Assembly (NCBI GenBank): GCA_039961675.1
Contig: JABRWC010000096.1
Span: forward strand, 1-15,526
From: JABRWC01 sp039961675
GTDB lineage: Bacteria > Planctomycetota > Phycisphaerae > UBA1845 > Fen-1342
DNA length: 15,526 bases
Direction of reading: 5' to 3'
The translations under genes and the position numbers were made by a program. Every line of letters starts with the position of its first letter. Positions within the stretch are counted from its first letter, which is position 1. This document shows positions 12,978 to 15,526 of the stretch, piece by piece. The notes below the pieces were generated by a model that worked only from the letters and a program-made list of their open reading frames with translations, was not told the origin of the DNA and did no database searches.

Positions 12978-13880
12978 ATGCGCACGCGCTCCCGCGCTCC
13001 CCGGAAATCGTTCGTTTTCGCCATGCTGATGGTGGCTGCGGCGTTGGCGCTGCTCCTGCCGGACGGTTGCACCGCGTGGCTCGACGGCGCGCGGCAGCCG
13101 CTCGCCTTCTTGCAGTGGCTGGTGGCCGGCGGCGCACGGAGCAGTTCGCGCCTGCTCTCCGCAGCCGCCCGCGATGGCGTCAGCCGCGCCGAGTTCGAGC
13201 GGCTCGCGGCTGAGAACGCGGCACTGCGGCAGCAGCTTGCGTTGCAGCGGCTGAGCGCGGAGGAACTGGAGCGACGGCTGGTCGAGCTTTCCGGCCTCGC
13301 AGAGCCGCTCCAGGATTTGGCAGTGCGCATTCACGTCGCCACGCTCGTCGGCGGCGACTCGAGTCCGAGCCGGCACGCGGTTGTCATCACGCGCGGCGAG
13401 GCTGACGGCGTGCGCCTTGGCGACTGGGTCGCGGCCGGTGCGCCGCGCGACGAATCGGATCCCGCGGCCAGCGGGCGCGAGCTGCTCGCGCGCCAGTGGC
13501 TGCTGGGAAAGGTGCGCGTCGCGCACGCATTCACCAGCGAGGTGCTGCTGATCACGGACCCCGCCTTCGGGCCGGAGCGCGTTTACCCGGCCCGGCTGTC
13601 CGAGGGCGGCGGGGTCTTCGGCGAGCGCGAGTGCCTGCTGTACGGCGCCGGGAGCCATGCGGAAATTCGTGCGGCTGCGGAGAACTACCTGCGTTTGGGG
13701 TTCACGGATGTCGTCGTACGCTTGCCGACGAATCGCCCCTTGTCGCTGCCCATCGGCAGGATCGTCGGCGCCGAGCCGCTGCGCGAATCGGCGCTGCACT
13801 TCGACCTGCGCGTCGAGCCGTGCGGCGACGTGCGGCGCGTCACGCGGGTGTACGTGATATCGCTGGCGAGGGAACCCTGA
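12978..13880 (+). CDS. mreC: MreC-like rod shape-determining protein (divergent)
   Basis: A 300-residue protein with the MreC plan. It has a basic N-terminus, one TM helix (~13-32, FVFAMLMVAAALALLLPDGC), a coiled coil (~70-112, AEFERLAAENAALRQQLALQRLSAEELERRL) and a periplasmic beta-rich part. Typical MreC landmarks follow: SSPSRHAVVITRGEADGVRLGDWV, LLGKVRVAHAFTSEVLLITDPAFGPERV, then LPTNRPLSLPIGRIVGAE. MreC links the MreB filament to the periplasmic wall-synthesis machinery. The start is uncertain. ATG 12978 (MRTRSRAPRK) gives a normal n-region. ATG 12951 lies inside a possible -10 box and has no Shine-Dalgarno site. The gene is 486 nt from mreB, unusually far for mreBC, and no mreD follows; the next gene is convergent. 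The sequence is divergent enough that MreC is a family-level call. Confidence 0.78.
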   Translation: MRTRSRAPRKSFVFAMLMVAAALALLLPDGCTAWLDGARQPLAFLQWLVAGGARSSSRLLSAAARDGVSRAEFERLAAENAALRQQLALQRLSAEELERRLVELSGLAEPLQDLAVRIHVATLVGGDSSPSRHAVVITRGEADGVRLGDWVAAGAPRDESDPAASGRELLARQWLLGKVRVAHAFTSEVLLITDPAFGPERVYPARLSEGGGVFGERECLLYGAGSHAEIRAAAENYLRLGFTDVVVRLPTNRPLSLPIGRIVGAEPLRESALHFDLRVEPCGDVRRVTRVYVISLAREP

Positions 13881-13921
13881 CCGGAGCGTGAATCGAGCGG
13901 CGTGGGCGAGCCGGCGGGCAC

Positions 13922-13977
13922 GAGTTGCAAGTCAGGAGTTGCGAGTTCGTAGTTGTGAGTCGAGCGTTGGGAGTTCC
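13922..13977. repeat. degenerate 7-bp tandem array, eight units
   Basis: Eight heptamers in strict 7-nt register between the convergent mreC and GNAT genes, with consensus GAGTTGN. Units at 13922 and 13936 are identical (GAGTTGC); others differ at one to four bases. The surrounding gap (13881-14034) has no gene. Similar GAGTTGN or AACTCNN strings are seen between genes in other bacterial genomes. Confidence 0.75.
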
Positions 13978-14034
13978 GGACTGCGATGGTCGCGGAGCCA
14001 ATTCATCTCCGCGCGTCCGCACCGCCGGCCCGAT

Positions 14035-14514
14035 TCAGTCCGCACTCGGCGACAACGAACGCTCCATCCAGATGGTCCCGTCGATCCCGTGCTCGTTGTA
14101 TGGCGCGATCGGCGAGAAGCCCAGCGACGAATACAGGGTCCGCGCCGCGCGCATCCGCTCCAGCGTGTCCAGCCGCATGCGCGCGTAACCGATCGCACAC
14201 GCCTCGTCGAGCAGCCGCTCCACCAGCAGCCGTCCCAACCCGCGCCCGCGGTACGCCGGCCGCACAAACAGCCGCTTCATCTCGCACACGCCTTCATCCA
14301 GCGGCCGCAGCGCGACACACCCGGCGCATTCGCCATCCTGGTGCGCCAGAAACAACCGGCCGGCCGGCGGCGCGTACGAGCCCGGCAGCTCGCGCAGCTC
14401 CCGCTCAAACCCCTGGAAGCATAGCGATACGCCGATGTCCGCCTCGTATTCGCGGAACAGTTCCCGTGCCGCGTCGATCGCCGACGGACCACCGGCCTGC
14501 CCGATGTGAAACAT
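14035..14514 (-). CDS. GNAT-family N-acetyltransferase, substrate unknown
   Basis: A 159-residue cytoplasmic acetyltransferase of the GNAT superfamily. The acetyl-CoA-binding core is clear: GECAGCVALRPLDEGVCEMKRLFVRPAYRGRGLGRLLVERLLDEA, read in pieces as strand 4 (CVALRPL), the MKRLFV strand and the RGRGLG pyrophosphate loop at about residues 86-94. The C-terminal YARMRLDTLERMRAARTLYSSLGF is the usual strand 5 and helix 4. Substrate residues cannot be inferred; sequence style resembles small-molecule or amino-acid GNATs rather than RimI/RimJ. The start is ATG 14514. A longer frame upstream is Arg-rich and looks non-coding. It follows the lipoprotein gene by 86 nt on the same strand, which might be a loose operon with guaB. 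Confidence 0.85.
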   Translation of the reverse strand: MFHIGQAGGPSAIDAARELFREYEADIGVSLCFQGFERELRELPGSYAPPAGRLFLAHQDGECAGCVALRPLDEGVCEMKRLFVRPAYRGRGLGRLLVERLLDEACAIGYARMRLDTLERMRAARTLYSSLGFSPIAPYNEHGIDGTIWMERSLSPSAD

Positions 14515-14600
14515 GACGTCTCTCAGCCGGAACTGCGGCGCTCGCAACGTCGACAGCGACGCGCGCGAACGGCGCTTGTCGGTGGAGATTGCCGGCCGCC

Positions 14601-15143
14601 CTACCGGCTCGCGTCCGGGCTCGCCGATTGCGACTCGGGTGACGGCGGCGGCGGCTTCTCCCACCACAGCGGCGCGAGCGGCGCCGCGTCGTGATCGTAG
14701 CCGAGCGCCTGGCGGCTGAGCTCGCCGTCGCTCTTCAGCGGCGTCCACGGCGGCGTGGCGATCAGGCTGACCGGGATTCCCAGCCAGTTGACCGTGAATC
14801 GCGGGTAGTCATACAGCGCGGAGACCAGGTCCTCCCAGCCGATGTAGTACACGTTGCGACCCGTGCGGCCATGGCCCTTGTCGACGAAGGGGTTCTCCAT
14901 GTACGTCGGACCGTGGACCACCGACCCGTTCTCGACAACCGCCTGGTTCGGCTTCCAGTCGCGCGGCTGGAGCCTGCTCGGCTGGAAGCGCGCATAGACG
15001 TCGCGCGCGGTCTCCGACTCCAACTGCGCGCCGGCCGCGGGTCCGTCTTCGCGGAACTGGTTCGGATTCACGGCGCAGCCGGCGAACAGCCCCAGCGCGC
15101 ACGCCAGCGCCACGCGGTAGCCGTACGCCGCGACCTCATTCAT
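14601..15143 (-). CDS. predicted lipoprotein of unknown function
   Basis: A 180-residue protein I do not recognise. A lipoprotein signal is evident: MNEVAAYGYR, then the hydrophobic VALACALGLFAGC with a lipobox-like LFAGC and the acylated Cys at ~23. The mature part is polar, with Trp/Tyr-rich segments such as RNVYYIGWEDLVSALYDYPRF and LGIPVSLIATPPWTPL, and a Pro/Ser-rich C-terminus. ATG 15143 is chosen because it gives a standard short n-region and overlaps the guaB stop by eight bases (15136-15143). ATG 15164 in frame would add seven residues and overlap more. The overlap suggests co-transcription with guaB, although a functional link to purine synthesis is not obvious. Anchoring in the outer or inner membrane cannot be decided. 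Confidence 0.72.
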   Translation of the reverse strand: MNEVAAYGYRVALACALGLFAGCAVNPNQFREDGPAAGAQLESETARDVYARFQPSRLQPRDWKPNQAVVENGSVVHGPTYMENPFVDKGHGRTGRNVYYIGWEDLVSALYDYPRFTVNWLGIPVSLIATPPWTPLKSDGELSRQALGYDHDAAPLAPLWWEKPPPPSPESQSASPDASR

Positions 15144-15526
15144 CCGTGCTGAATTCGACGGCATAGTTCGTCGGTTCCTTCGTGATCGACACGTCGTGCG
15201 GGTGCGACTCGACCACGCCCGCGTGCGTCACCCGCACAAAACGGCCATTCCGCCGCAGTTCGTCCATGTTCCGCGCCCCGCAGTACCCCATTCCCTGCCG
15301 CAGGCCGCCGATGAGCTGGAAGACGTACTCGCCCAGCGGACCGCGATACGGCACGCGGGCCTCCACCCCTTCCGGGACCATTTTCTTGGGCTGGCTCGCG
15401 AGCTGTCCGTAGCGCTCGGCGCTGCCCGCGCTCATCGCGCCCAACGAGCCCATGCCGCGGTACTCCTTATACCGCCGCCCTTTCCAGATCACCAGTTGCC
15501 CCGGCGATTCGTCCATCCCCGCGAAC
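15136..15526 (-). CDS. guaB: IMP dehydrogenase, C-terminal part (5' end outside window)
   Basis: The last ~127 residues of inosine-5'-monophosphate dehydrogenase, which oxidises IMP to XMP in the first committed step of GTP synthesis. The frame is open to the right edge (FAGMDESPGQ precedes) and ends with TGA at 15138-15136. Conserved segments are RRYKEYRGMGSLGAM, SAERYGQ (the Arg-Tyr dyad of the mobile flap), VPEGVEARVPYRGPLGEYV, LIGGLRQGMGYCGA, MDELRRNGRFVRVTHAGVVESHPHDVSITKEPTNY. These match GuaB proteins along their full length. The catalytic cysteine loop and CBS domains are beyond the window. The ATG at 15516 is an internal methionine. The short tail AVEFSTDE overlaps the start of the lipoprotein gene. 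Confidence 0.96.
   Translation of the reverse strand, partial: FAGMDESPGQLVIWKGRRYKEYRGMGSLGAMSAGSAERYGQLASQPKKMVPEGVEARVPYRGPLGEYVFQLIGGLRQGMGYCGARNMDELRRNGRFVRVTHAGVVESHPHDVSITKEPTNYAVEFSTDE

Noticed and set aside
12536..13213. Open frame containing MTAVA pentapeptide repeats
   Set aside because: The pentapeptide is only the translation of the 15-bp minisatellite. The frame runs from a hairpin repeat into mreC in the wrong frame, and has no ribosome-binding site.
11235..13799. 854-codon open frame on the minus strand across mreB and mreC
   Set aside because: It spans two recognisable plus-strand genes and the repeat gap. Its translation is low-complexity and matches nothing; it is a GC-bias artefact.

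Overview
The window is about 15.5 kb of very GC-rich bacterial chromosome with ordinary, tightly packed housekeeping genes. It most likely comes from a planctomycete, probably of the Phycisphaerae. That placement is inferred from three things: a secreted protein ending in a planctomycete-style dockerin (paired GDxNGD/GDxDGD repeats), the association of MreB with a membrane-anchored coiled-coil protein, and overall protein similarity remembered from that phylum. No rRNA or other decisive marker is present. I see no tRNA, CRISPR array, transposase or phage gene.

Layout, left to right. (1) Positions 1-362 are the 3' end of 4-hydroxyphenylpyruvate dioxygenase (tyrosine catabolism). (2) An alpha/beta-hydrolase-fold protein overlaps rimJ (ribosomal protein S5 N-acetyltransferase) by four bases. 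(3) After an intergenic inverted pair of hairpin repeats comes a metallo-beta-lactamase/beta-CASP ribonuclease, then a large secreted PhoD-type phosphatase with extra N- and C-terminal modules. (4) On the minus strand, phoH, a PgpH-type c-di-AMP phosphodiesterase and ybeY form a conserved RNA/ribosome and second-messenger cluster, read from 10050 down to 6190. (5) Divergent from it, on the plus strand, lies a cell-shape module: a one-TM coiled-coil protein with a C-terminal beta domain, a 56-residue one-TM miniprotein, mreB, a repeat-filled gap, and mreC. No mreD is seen. (6) The right end is read on the minus strand: the C-terminus of IMP dehydrogenase (guaB, running off the edge), a lipoprotein whose start overlaps the guaB stop, and a GNAT acetyltransferase.

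The functional themes are RNA and ribosome maturation (RimJ, beta-CASP nuclease, PhoH, YbeY), cell-wall elongation (MreB, MreC and accessory membrane proteins) and c-di-AMP turnover, which in other bacteria is tied to envelope homeostasis. The least explained parts are the coiled-coil protein and miniprotein upstream of mreB, and three kinds of intergenic repeat: inverted hairpin pairs, a 15-bp minisatellite and a 7-bp array. Nothing here amounts to a clearly new biological system. The mre-linked membrane pair is the best candidate for undescribed biology.
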